Part shown: positions 12,038 to 22,494 of the stretch, in pieces | Layout: the number at the start of each line of letters is the position of its first letter | Numbering within the stretch: the first letter of the stretch is position 1 | NCBI RefSeq assembly: GCF_027744825.2 | Contig: NC_071334.1 | Location: 41,889,437 to 41,953,436 of the forward strand | Reading direction: 5' to 3' | From: Synchiropus splendidus | Taxonomy: Eukaryota; Chordata; Actinopteri; Syngnathiformes; Callionymidae | DNA length: 64,000 bases | Position numbers and translations under genes: made by a program | Notes under the pieces: generated by a model | Databases searched by the model: none | What the model was told of the DNA's origin: nothing | What the model saw: the letters and a program-made list of their open reading frames with translations, nothing else

Positions 12038-14689
12038 CTAGTGTTCTTCATCTTCGGTGGAGGAGCTGCTATCATGGGGTTCTTCATCACCAGTGGACGA
12101 ATCATCGAGAGACAAGGCTTGCGATCCAAAAACACGTTGGTACGTTGAGCGAGCTGCACCCTGCTGAGCTTGAATTGCTGACAGTCTTCTCTTCAGCAGA
12201 CAGAGTAGCCCCTCACGTCCTCTCCCAGTCAATGCTTCTGTGCCGCCTGACAGTGATATTACAATAAATTAGACTACTAACCTAGTATATCAGCACATGT
12301 AGCAAATAGAACTGTACTTACTTTGCTGAGTGATCCCTTCTGAAAGCTGGGAGGAAATCTCTTCAATATTTCCAGCCATATTCCTCATGTACTCCCAGTG
12401 CTGCTTGACTTCACGGACAACAATGACCTCCTCTTCCTTCAGTCGTTTCAGCAGCATTACCTTGTCGAAGACCTTTTTTTTCTTTAACATATCACCATGA
12501 CCTGCAAATCATCATATACATTTTTTATAAATAGTGGTGAACTACTTCCCGCAGTGTCTGTGTACTTTCAAAGGTGGGTTCTATTACACTGCATAATCTC
12601 CTCCTAATGACACCAGGCAATTTCTCCCATGGGACAGAATTATATAGAAGAGTGTCTCTTTCAGTTTTCAAAAGTAAAAAGGAAGTTGTCTCTGGAGCTT
12701 GTCTGATCCAATCACAGCAACCTCGGTCAAACCTGTAATTGTTTCATCTAAAGCCTTTACAATGTAATTAAAAATAGCCTATAGATATGAAGACAACTGA
12801 ACACATCCTAGATGTACTTACATTCCCAAGGCCAGGAATAGTTTTCCTCAGCCAGGAGCTCGTTGGGAGAAGGGAGTTTGCCAGTTTCCGGCACAACAGC
12901 ATTGTATTTTGTGATGGCATCTTCTAAGGATCTCTTTTCCACTGAAATCTTTTTTCTCAGCAGATGTCTTCTCTTGTTGCCATCTAGAATATTAAACAGA
13001 AAATACTGAATATGTGCTCAGCCACACATTATTATCAAAAACTTGTTTTCTTTCGTTCTGTTCTTACCAGCCTGACGATACAGCTGATATTTCCGCTGCT
13101 TAATGCTGAGATACAGTCCTTCAATGGTTTTTTCAAGTTCAGGTTCCCATCCACTGAGACAGCTAACATTGAGGGTGTGCAGGCTGGGCACCGAAACTGA
13201 GCGACTTCAGACAGCCTCTCAACTTCAAATTTTGCGTACGACCATTCCAGGAATGATTTTTGCATGGTGTCGCCACATATTTTACCACACTGTAAAAGGA
13301 AAATCAAGCATATAAATACATCTAAAACTCTTTCAATTCTGCAGGCAATTAGTCCAATGATGTACTAACCCGACCAAAGAGTTTTGTGCGCTGCTCAAGC
13401 ATACCAACGAAAGCTTGACATACCGACATCCAAAGCTTTCCCACAGGAGCAGCTGACAGTTGGGAGGGACACATTGTATCGACCTAAAATATGTACATAA
13501 CAAAATTTTAGAACAGAAAATAGAAAATATAATTAATACACAAGGAACTCACCATTCATTCAAATCAGTATTACTTGCTTTCCTGCAGAAAAGGTTGTAT
13601 GCCCAGAGCAGCAGTCACAGCATGGATGCATTACTAGCAAAATGCACTCTGGGAAGAAAGGAGACAAACATAATTAAAAAGAGGTTTTAAAATACAGTAC
13701 AGACCTCTTCCATGGAAGGAGAATTTTCCTCCCTTCTCTTCACTGATGTGAGTGGTTGGTGGCAGTGGCCTGTAGAATCCCTCTATCATGGATGATCTAT
13801 TATGTAAAACCATGGAAGTGTGGATGGAAACGCTGAAAGATAGGGTCCAAGTCAAGACCCCATGTTGAAAGAAGGATTTCCCCTCTGGTCAAAGTGGCTT
13901 CTTTAACTATTTCAAGACGTCTCCCTTTAGCCAATATTTTGACATCATTGTTTTCAGTAGAGTTTTGTAACTCACACACATAATTATGTTTTGTGAGAAC
14001 TTTGTGAGGACTCATTGACCCAATTGACAATTGACCATTGTCTCTCACCTTAAACAACAACAAACATCCAAAACAAATTACTAACATTAAGCAGGACTCT
14101 GAAATTAATTTAACCACTTAACCACATTACAGTAAACCACTTATACTGACTACTCAACCATGTAAACATTGTGATGTGACATTATGTCCTGTATTCAGCG
14201 AAATGTCCTCACTAGGACAGTGTCGTGTCAAATAGTTAGCCCCACAACCGTGACAAATCAATCAAATACTGAAGCAGTTGACTGACATTAGTTCTATAAT
14301 AATACATAACCAATGTAATCAGCCAAAGACAGGCAATAGAGATCATAAAGATAGTGAACAAAAATCACCTGAGGACGAACTCTTTACCCGCTTCTTCCCT
14401 GTTCTCCTCCCCTTTGGGATAGGATTCCCTTCCTCGTCCTCCTCAACCCAAACAAATGTAAATTTCTCCGGTCCAGACACTTCTGAGGATTCTTTAGGTT
14501 GAGTATTCTTAAAATAAAGATAATGGAAAATGTTAGCGTCACCAAATACACAATATTACATATTGTTATAAAGTCTCAGGACAGATCATGAGAGCATTAA
14601 ATGCCTACCTTGCATTCCTCCAACAGCAAATCAGCAAGAAATAAGGCATCATCGTCATCCATGATGCTCCTCAGTTGAGTGAGTTCAGC
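12038..14689 (-). pseudogene. KDZ-type transposase gene, spliced, catalytic core deleted
   Basis: Eight coding exons are read on the minus strand: 14609-14689 (ATG at 14662, MDDDDALFLADLLLEECK), 14369-14507 (acidic, then basic), 13705-13796, 13370-13483, 13068-13289, 12822-12983, 12322-12501 and 12038-12246. Splice phases match from 13705-13796 to the end. Motifs in order are GRYNVSLPTVSCSCGKALD (cysteine cluster), QAFVGMLEQRTKLFGR, RCPACTPSMLAVSVDGN, IEGLYLSIKQRKYQLYR, DGNKRRHLLRKKI, WPWECHGDM, VFDKVMLLKRLKEEE and GRGREGLLCLLKRRL, with an acidic C-terminus. This order fits KDZ transposases with their CxC cysteine clusters. Within exon 13068-13289 the VSVDGN and IEGLYLS frames differ and abut where several hundred residues of catalytic core should lie. 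Exon 13370-13483 also switches frame. About 400 codons remain of what I recall as roughly 900-1000. The phase between exons 14369-14507 and 13705-13796 does not fit, so an exon or part of one may be missing there. Confidence 0.75.
13797..14117 (-). other. 105-codon frame in the large gap of the transposase gene, unknown
   Basis: A minus-strand frame contains a hydrophobic start, then NYVCELQNSTENNDVK, LAKGRRLEIVKEATLTRGE and a histidine-rich end. It fills the interval where the transposase gene seems to lack an exon. In another frame the 3' part continues into the next transposase exon (VSIHTSMVLHNRSSMIEGF), after a TCTTTCAG acceptor near 13830. It may be a mixture of intron and a degraded exon. 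I do not recognise it as a separate protein. Confidence 0.2.
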
Positions 14690-14884
14690 CTGAATACCAA
14701 TTTATCAGTGGCCACTTGATTTTAAACAGTGGACGTGACTATGCAAATCAGCAAGAAGAAAAGAAAAGAAATGGAAACCGGATAAGTTACCCCCATATTA
14801 ACAACCATCGACATGGAGAAAGGTTATCAAAAAACAAACAAAATAAATTCAAATATTAAGAAATAGAATAAATACATAACTCAC

Positions 14885-15215
14885 GTTAAGGGTTATATTT
14901 GGTAAATCCGCCCGGACAGCAGTCAATAAGGTCCAAGTTCGTTGGTGCAGCAAGATAACAACATTATTCGTGCCTTCAGTCTCCGTTAGACACGACCCAA
15001 AAACCCGCGCAGTCCAACATAAACACCCCCCTGCCAACTAACTAACCCTGGCAACTCCCGGAGAACAAAATAAGCTTCTACAGTACCAACAGCGAACGCA
15101 GTATTGCAATTCTACAAAATCACTGACAGACTCTAAACAGACGAAAGGATGATAAACAAAAAAGAAGAGAAGTTTCTACCGAAGTCCAGCCGAATGACTT
15201 TCCGCCATGTTTTTG
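14885..15215 (-). promoter_or_regulatory. Leader exon and promoter zone of the transposase gene
   Basis: The minus strand leaves the inner edge of the right arm through ACATGGCGGAAAG, a YY1-like word, and enters a region ending at a GTGAGT donor (exon end 14885). Reading frames there are short (62 codons at most, the first ATG giving only ten), so the exon is probably noncoding. Next comes the acceptor at 14690. This placement suggests that transcription of the transposase starts at or inside the right arm. Confidence 0.35.
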
Positions 15216-17100
15216 TTTTGGTCGACCACTGATGACGTCAAAGTCCGACGTGTTTGTATAATTTAATTATTCATCCAAAGCATAAATTCACGTCTCCAAA
15301 GAAACGTCGGCGTCCACAACACGTGTACATATTTAAACAGAATGAAAAATAGAAACTACGGCTTGGGAGGTTTGAAATGGTCCGCTTGCGTTTCAGCTGA
15401 CGTCTGTGACGGAGAACGAAACGTGAGTCAGCAAAACGAATAAATGACGGAACTTCCTTTCTTGCCAAAAGACTTTATATGCAGTTGATACGATTTTAAA
15501 TATCCGATAATACTATTTGGCGTAGAAATGTATTCGACACAAATGATAAATAAATAACGTATTCGGTCCGTGACGTCAGTTCCTGCCATCCACTTCCTTC
15601 CCCAGTCGGGGAATCATTTTCATGACATAATATTTAAAAATTGTTACATGTGATTACAACAATTGGCTGCGGAATTACTGGCCAGATGTACAATAATACC
15701 ATTGAATTGACACCTACGAGAGAATCTGGGTCAAAACGAAAAAAAACGAAGCGTCATATACATGAAACGAGCGAAAAAAATGAAAGTAAGGCGTACATTT
15801 GTCGCTAGAAATGTGATCAAAAAGCAACAATAGCTTTTAATTGTTTTAAAATCTCACAATTTAAATCAAAACTAGAACGGGTGTCCGCCATGTTTTGGGC
15901 TCTATCAGTCACGTGACCAGAGGCACGCCATTCACAAATCCATTGAGAAATGACTCGTACGAGAGAAACGATTTTTGAGGCAAAGTATTCAAAGGATTAC
16001 GGTATGCCAAGTGGACAAACGTAGTTATTGCACGTTTTTCAGTGCGAGCAGATAACCGACCCAAAATAGAATATATTTGTCGCTAGAAATGCGATCAAAA
16101 GTCAACAAAAGGTCTTGTTTTAAAATCTCACAATTTAGAGCGAAATAGAACGGATGTCGACCATGTTTCGGTCCAAACGAAAGAAAATAAGCGTTATTTG
16201 CATAAAACAAGCACATAAAATTACAACGTGGGATATATTTGTCGCTAGAAATGTGATCAAAAGCCAATAAAGTTATTTAAAAAAACCCACAATTTGGAGC
16301 GGATTTATGGCCAGCAGGGCAAACGTCACAATACTACGTTTTATTAGGAATCACAAATCAATCTCGGCCCAAACGAAAGAAAATAAGCTTTATTTACATA
16401 AAACAAGCACATAATATTATAATGTAGGATATATTTGTCGCTAGAAATGTGATCAAAAGCCAATAAAGTTATTTTAAAAAGCCGCAATTTGGAGTGGATT
16501 TATGGCCAGCAGGATAAACGTCACAATACTACGATTTAACAGGGAATCACAAAACTATCTCGGTCCAAACGAAAGAAAACAAGCGTTATTTACATAAAAC
16601 AAGCACATAATATTACAATGTGGGATATATTTGTCGCTAGAAATGTGATCAAAAGCCAATAAAGTCATTTAAAAAAACCCACAATTTGGAGTGGATTTAT
16701 GGGCGGCAGGGCAAACGTCACAATACTACGATTTCAGTGAGCACCACTAAAAAATCTGGGTCAAAACGATAAAACGAAGCGCCATAAACATACATCGAGC
16801 AGAAAATATGAAAATAAAGTGTACATTTGTCACTAGAAATGTGATCAAAACTCAACAAAAGCATTTAATTGTTTTAAAATTTCGCAATTTAGAGCAAAAA
16901 TACAACGGATGTCCGCCATGTTTTATGTTCAGACAGGGGAGAAAGCTGTCAGTCACGTGTCCAAAGGAACGCCCTTCACTAAGCCATTGAGAAATTAAAT
17001 GTACCTGGGATACGTTTTTTGAGGCAAATTCGTCAAACCATTACGTTTTCTCTAAGTGGACAAACGTCGTCATTGTACGTTTTTCTGTGAGACTGGGTTG
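15202..17100 (-). repeat. Right inverted arm of the KDZ-type transposon
   Basis: This 1,899-base arm is the reverse complement of 5196-7348. The inner 160 bases are nearly identical to 7189-7348, and the three 195-bp units are conserved (16306, 16501 and about 16698). It has two GTCACGTG boxes (15909, 16952) against three in the left arm. Near 16165 the sequence jumps from the module containing GGATGTCGACCATG straight into the 195-bp array, which accounts for most of the roughly 250-base length difference. Confidence 0.92.
16165..16740 (-). repeat. Three tandem 195-bp units inside the right arm
   Basis: TATGGCC (TATGGGC in the last unit), preceded by GGATT, recurs at 16306, 16501 and about 16698, a period of 195-197 bases. 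These are the inverted counterparts of the units at 5591-6170. Small poly(A) length changes account for the 2-base drift. Confidence 0.88.
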
Positions 17101-17107
17101 TGCAGTA
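17101..17107. repeat. Target-site duplication, right copy (TGCAGTA)
   Basis: An exact copy of 5189-5195, directly after the right terminus ending GAGACTGGGTTG. The perfect duplication indicates a single insertion event with both outer ends retained. Confidence 0.85.
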
Positions 17108-17711
17108 TGCAGCTCCCATAAAAGATGAGGCAGTGGAAGGAATGTTGTTTCTCTGCTCTTTGGCTTTTGTTGGTGTGGAGGAGATTAAATAATCTATTGA
17201 TTCAAAGATGGATAATTAGAATGGTCAGCAAACGTGTACGGAAGGCTGATTGTTTTAACATAATGATGGGATTCCTCGTTCACCTCCAGGTCATTATTGA
17301 CTAGATGAAGGACTTTCTCTCTCTCAGGTGTGTTCAAGTGCTCAGCTTTGTTAAAGCAACATAGTAATTGAAAATGTCTGGTGTGAGTCACATGACCACA
17401 GATTGCATGTTTCATTTGAACAAGTTGTATGGGATGCAAAAGAGTAAACTCAGACCCGAGTCAAGAAGCCTGTTAACCAAACCCGGTGAGACAACCAGAC
17501 ATGCTGGTTCTGCAAATCTGAATCTTTGGTTTCTCAATGCGGATTAGCAATCAGTTTAATCAACCCAGAGTTAAAATTGACCCACAAAAAGCTCTTGTTG
17601 AGGACACCCTCATCAATGGAACGAAGCTTCAATGTTGGTGTCCATTTGGAAAAACAAGGACAAGTTTCATCTTCAAATGTTTGTGCGCACTGATTGACAG
17701 GCAGGACAGAT
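17108..17711. other. Host DNA without recognisable gene
   Basis: Unique-looking AT-rich sequence between the transposon and an antisense Rex3 fragment. No credible coding frame or repeat is recognised. Confidence 0.5.
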
Positions 17712-18345
17712 CATCATGTCCATCCATGCTCAACCCCTTCCACCTATCCGTTGCCGGGTCACAAGGGCAGCAGCTTCAGATGGTCACGCAAAACGCCCTT
17801 CTCCCGTGTAACATCCACCAGTTCCGACTGAGAGATATAATCCCTCCACTTTGTCCTGGGTCAACCCTTAGTCTCTTCCCAGCTGGCCGTGCCTGTAACA
17901 TCTGCAACACCTCAAACACCTCCAAAGGGAAGCATGCAGGGCGCATTCTCATGAGATTGCTCACCTCAATCGACTCCTCTCAATGTGGAGAAGCAGCAGC
18001 TCTGCTCCGAGAGACAGAACTCCTCATGTCTAAGACAGACGCGTGCCACCCATCGGAAAAAACTCATTTCAACTGTATCCAGGATCTTGTTCTTTCAGTC
18101 ATGACCCACAGCTCATGAACATAGCTGGGGGTCAGGACGAAGATTTACCAGTAAATAGAGAGGTTTGCCTTTTGGCACACAACAGTGCGGTAGTACTGTG
18201 GTAGTACAATACTGCCTCTGCTGCGTCTATTCGCTGATCAACCTCCAACTCCCTTTTCCCCCCACTCAGGAACAAAATCACAAAATATTTGCTTCTCCAC
18301 TTGAGGCGGGAACTCATTCCTCACCCAGACAGAGTATTCCATCCT
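17712..18345 (-). mobile_element. Degenerate Rex3 LINE 3' fragment, antisense
   Basis: The minus strand aligns by eye with the 3' third of the Rex3 copy at 49421-52777. It shares the GAGTTCC(C)GCCTCAAGTGGAG-like start, the GATT(or GTT)GAT.GACGGGT-type block, TATG(or T)TCATGAGCTGTGGGT, ATGACTGAAAG, CTGCTTCTCCACATTGAGAG and a CTGCTGCCC...CCGG end followed by GGATGGACATGATG, the remains of a GATGG-type tail. It has many substitutions and indels and cannot encode protein. The 193-codon plus-strand frame at 17537-18118 is mainly its antisense. Confidence 0.75.
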
Positions 18346-18854
18346 TTTTCTGATAATCTTACTTCATAAATTCTTTTTAAGGTTATGGATAACGGTGTTC
18401 TTCAGTTATATACTGTAGCTGTGGTTTGTTTGTAAATAGCTGTCTGTACAGAAACCAGAATGACCCAGAAAAAAAAAATGTGTATCAGGGACAGACATGC
18501 TGTCAAGGTCCTGTGTTTACATTTTTATCTCTGGCCCATCTCCCATCATCTTTCCAATGCCCAACAGAGGTGTCTGACAATAGTCACGTTCTGAAAATCT
18601 GTTGATAAGTTAATAAGTTTGACTTGCATCATCATCATCCCTCAGTTATCTAACAGTTACTCCCTTCTTTCATTAATAAGATGGACTCATTTTTTCTTCC
18701 ACACGTTCCACGCAGTTGACCACCAGAATTGTTTCATGCAACTGCACCTGCAACAGGAGAGGAAGGGGAGAAGAGAGGAGAAGGCCATTAGTTCCCCTTG
18801 GAACACACGCCACCTCACGATCCTCTGTCAGGGAAATTCAATAGACTAACCTTA

Positions 18855-18960
18855 AGAATTTAATTGATGCTGCCAATGGGATTAAAACAAGGTCCAGCCC
18901 ATGGAGGCCGGGGACAGCTGATTAGCGGCGGGGGTAATTGTTAATTGATTGATGTATCTC
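18855..18960. promoter_or_regulatory. Candidate developmental enhancer (homeodomain-site cluster)
   Basis: A compact stretch with TTAATTGATG, GGGATTAAAA (an OTX/PITX-like TAATCC complement), GCTGATTAGCGG, GGTAATTGTTAATTG and TGATTGATG (PBX/HOX-like), surrounded by GC-rich spacer sequence. This density and mix of sites is typical of vertebrate conserved noncoding elements. Conservation cannot be tested here. Confidence 0.3.
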
Positions 18961-19340
18961 CTTACAATCCTCTCACCTCATTGTTTTTTTGTTTTTTTTT
19001 TGTTCCCACAGTGGTGCGAATGAAAGCAAAACATTATCTAAGTCTTGTTTGTTTTTGTTCCGATCTGGCGGTTCCATAAAGCATTATTTATATTGTTTTC
19101 GATCAAAGCACAAGGACAAACTGTGTGCTTCAGATATGAAATTAAACTGAAGAATGAAGTAGTGGTCGCAGTACAGCAAAGTACTCAGGACATTACTGGC
19201 TGATCCTGACAAGCACAATTGCAGTCAATAGTACACACTGTTTGATCATTGTGTAAAAAGCCATTATTGAGGGCTAGATGAAGTCCCATGACACAGCGCT
19301 GAAGGGTAGATGAGGTTTCATGATGCACTGGCTTGATTTT

Positions 19341-19437
19341 CAGAGGCCACCAGATGGAGCTGTCTGCTGTATAACAATTCATTCAATGAAACCACACATC
19401 ATTTCTAAACCACCAAAGCACCTTGTAGCGGCCTCTG
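19341..19437. repeat. Short inverted repeat flanked by CAGAGGCC ends, CTCF-like site inside
   Basis: ATTTTCAGAGGCC at about 19336 is the inverse of GGCCTCTGAAAAT ending near 19441, so an interval of about 100 bases is bounded by inverted ends. The left end contains CCACCAGATGGAGC (19347-19360), matching 13 of 14 positions of the CTCF core consensus. Related words (TTTCATGATGC) flank both sides. It may be a small MITE or hAT-like relic. No target duplication is evident. Confidence 0.35.
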
Positions 19438-20689
19438 AAAATTAGGACCCAGTTCTATCACTGTTTCATGATGCTTCATTTCCCCATCACGAGTAGCCTT
19501 CATTTTGGAAGAACATCTGAAGAATGTTGTAGCAATGAAGAGGATCATGAGCCTGATGCTTGGTGATGAATGCATATGGTGCTTACAATGCCGAGGAAGA
19601 GCTTAGTCAACTCACTCTGGATCAAGGTACCTAAGTGAATGAATCAGGGTTGGACAGAGAGAGGTAACAAAGACTGCGGCAGGGGTTTATAGTGACATTG
19701 ATGAGAGACTGAAAAGCAATGAGGGAAGATGGACAGAGATTGTATTCTGATATCAAGCAAACAGCTGAGTGTAGGCAAGGTGGAACGGTGGATCCTACGA
19801 TTACACCTGGAATGACGTGGTGAGAGGAGAAGCTGTGGAAGCATGATCTGGAAAGGAGAGGAATGAAGTCCGTAGATGCAGAACAATAAATGTGTGTACA
19901 CAAGAGCGAGAGAGAGCGAGCCTTTGGTCTGCCGCTGAAGCCAGTCTGCCAGCTGATCTGGACCTGGACACCAGCATCACTGTCGTCCAAGCCACTGCCA
20001 CTGCCACGTTACTTCTCCTCACAGCCCCTCCACTGGCTGTCAGGTCTGGGTGTGGAGTACAAGGTTGTCTTCTCCTTCAAGGACGTCCATAGCAACACTG
20101 CTCTCTCATCAACAAGGCATGCCCAACTGTATAAACCACGTGCGTCGTGTTTCACAGCAGCCCGCTCACAAAATAGGGTCTTTGTTGAGGAAAATGTGTT
20201 TGAAGGACTACAAACATGGCAGCCATGCTGCTGCTACATATGATCTGGGTCTGACTTGGGAGGTTTTACTTACCACCTCAAATTATCTTAATTCAATGGT
20301 AAACAAACATTAAGAATGTGCAACTGACTAACCATGGAACTTTGAGGACACAAGGGAAAGATTCATCAGAGGACATTTAAAGTATTGTGTCATTTGCTCA
20401 GGTATGATTTCATAATCATAAATGACAGAGCAGCCCTGTGTTGAAGCTGAACCCCACAGGACAGTGGACTCTCAGAGCATCCGAGAACACTTGGTCTCAT
20501 GTCCAAGCACCCAAGTGCTGACCAACTGTGGACGTTCAAAGGTGGGCATTAATCGAGGTTCAAAGGTCACTCCTGTCGGGGATTCACATTTGACCTTCAT
20601 ACTTACAGAGGTCATTGAGCATGATGAAACCTTTAAAACAGCGCATTGATATTAGCTCTGTGATAAAGTTAGCATTTGTCAAATCAAGG

Positions 20690-20775
20690 TTTGTCTGTCC
20701 ATGGGGTCCTTGAAGACATAGCATCTTAGTAGCCGAGAACAATGCCTGTTTAAAAATGAGTTGACCACACGTGCT
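20690..20775 (+). repeat. Dispersed repeat, copy 1
   Basis: TTAGTAGCC(G/T)A(G/T)... ACAATGCCTGTTTAAAAATGAGT is shared with 56960-57000, preceded in both by a TCCTTG word and a short ...AGCA(T/C)(C/T)TT segment. The match of about 40-60 bases in unrelated surroundings indicates a common mobile or duplicated source. The family is not recognised. Confidence 0.55.
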
Positions 20776-22494
20776 CATGCATGCAGGGTGAATACGTTTC
20801 ATTTAGGTCAGCTAAAATTGAGTGCTACACTGACGTAAAATTACTGTCAACCCCTTTGACTTGATCACTAAACTCCCCCTGCTCTTCAGCAGGGACACAG
20901 GAGCTGCACTACTTGGTGAACTGCGGCTGAACTCCCCCGATCATGCCAGCAGTCTCAGAGCCAAGCATCGTTCAGATGAAGGTATCCCTTAGAGATATTT
21001 AAACTCTCTATGTGCCGGCACAGCCTCAAGGAATGTGGATGGGATGGTTATGAATGCATTATTTAAACATACTTCCTGCTGTCACCTGTTGTGGTTTGGT
21101 TTGATTCAAAGGGATATTTCTTGAGAGGCCGCTTCTCCCACCAGTGTTTAGAAATGTAAAGTAACTTGTGAAGTCTTAAGTTGTGCCATTTAACTGAGAA
21201 CAGCATTGGTTTGTACATCTTAAGATATGTTAGGATTGAACTCTGTTTTAAGTGTAAGGATGACAATGAAGCTGACAGACACCTATCTTGTACATTCTAG
21301 ACAACCAGTCCTCTTACATGACAAAAGGTCCAAACACCCTCCCAAGTCCTTACAGCAGGAGAAAGGAACTTGCCTCATAAGACAGCCACTTAAACAAATG
21401 CAGAAAAAAATATTTCACATTCATCAATTATTGAAAACAAGAGGCATCATACTGTCAAACAGCCCATGATGTTTTATTTGACTGAACACTTAAAGACTAT
21501 ATTTGCTTCTGGAACATGTACGTCAATGTATCACCTCCCGCAGAGTTAATGTAAAAGCGGAAGTCGTGTTAATGTGACATTCAAAACATTTTTTTCAAAA
21601 CAGAGGGAAAATGTCACATGAATTAAAACAACAGAAGGTTGATTATAATTGCTGAGTGCTCTTGTCGCGACTCCACCCACTGTAAGACGTGGTCATAATC
21701 CAGACTAAAGTATTGAGCATTTAGGCTGCTGAGGTGCAACACTCTGCTGGCTTTGACCTTCATGACAGTCAACTCTTGACTTAGTAACCAAAAAAACACA
21801 TTTTCTATAGTCCAAAATTACTGTGCATCATTTAAGACATTACAGAATATAAAACATTTATTCAGCCAGATTAATTTTGTCCATCTGTTTGTCCAACAAT
21901 CCCATCAGCAAAATATTATTATCGGTGTTTTGAATTTAGTTTGGATTTGTAAACTTTGTGAAATTTATTTTATAGAACAAAGTGAAGTCGAATCACTGGA
22001 ACAATCAACTTCAACGTGACCATCGCCTTAGACTTAAGAGCAGAATAGCATGCAACTTCACAGAGGCACAGTAGTCAGAACACATCCTTGAAGAACGGCT
22101 CTTGCCTTAGTCCTTTATATTAACTGGGTCTCTTAACAAAGAATTTTTGAATTCTTGATTATTTTTACATTGAAATATATGATGCTTTTCTTTTTTTTTT
22201 TTTATTTTCTTGCTGAATTTTTGCAAATGCAAATGATTTTTTCATTGAATGGTATTATCCTATGGCACAGGCATTTAGACTGTGAGTGGCAAGTTGTACC
22301 TCCTGAACAGAGGAGGATTGAGTACCTTCTCAAGCTATTGTCACGTCATTGGCTATTTTCACACAGTGTCTCCCTTGTTTACACAGCAAATTTACTGCAG
22401 CAACTGTGGAAACTACATATGTATGGTGACGGGAAACATATAATAATTAATCATAATTATTGTTTCTGATTCAATCCAATGCAGAGGAGAAGTC

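Larger units (their letters stand above)
5196..17100 (-). mobile_element. 11.9-kb KDZ-type DNA transposon with giant modular inverted arms
   Basis: The element runs from CAACCCAGTCTCAC at 5196 to the inverse of the same sequence ending at 17100, flanked by a perfect 7-bp direct duplication. The ends are inverted arms of about 2.15 kb (left) and 1.9 kb (right). The interior, about 7.85 kb, holds a spliced minus-strand gene whose exons carry KDZ (Kyakuja-Dileera-Zisupton) transposase motifs, a second minus-strand gene candidate and a nested LINE fragment. Zisupton elements are known from fish such as Xiphophorus. This copy lacks the catalytic centre of the transposase and is therefore probably non-autonomous. 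The strand given is that of the transposase gene. The superfamily call rests on cysteine-cluster and C-terminal motifs read by eye. The 7-bp duplication is shorter than the 8 bp I recall for Zisupton, so it may be another KDZ branch. Confidence 0.8.
18346..22494. other. Host DNA without recognisable gene
   Basis: Mostly AT-rich sequence with candidate regulatory and repeat features listed separately. The frames of 117-119 codons near 19631-20243 overlap on both strands and have no family resemblance. I see no splice-consistent exon. Confidence 0.5.

Noticed and set aside
5196..17100. Interpretation as Polinton/Maverick or a hAT element
   Set aside because: No polymerase B, integrase or capsid-type frames, no AGT termini or 6-bp duplication; no CAGGG ends or hAT transposase motifs. 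The spliced gene fits KDZ better.
17537..18118. 193-codon plus frame as a host gene
   Set aside because: The minus strand of the same stretch aligns with the Rex3 3' region, so the frame is antisense to a repeat.
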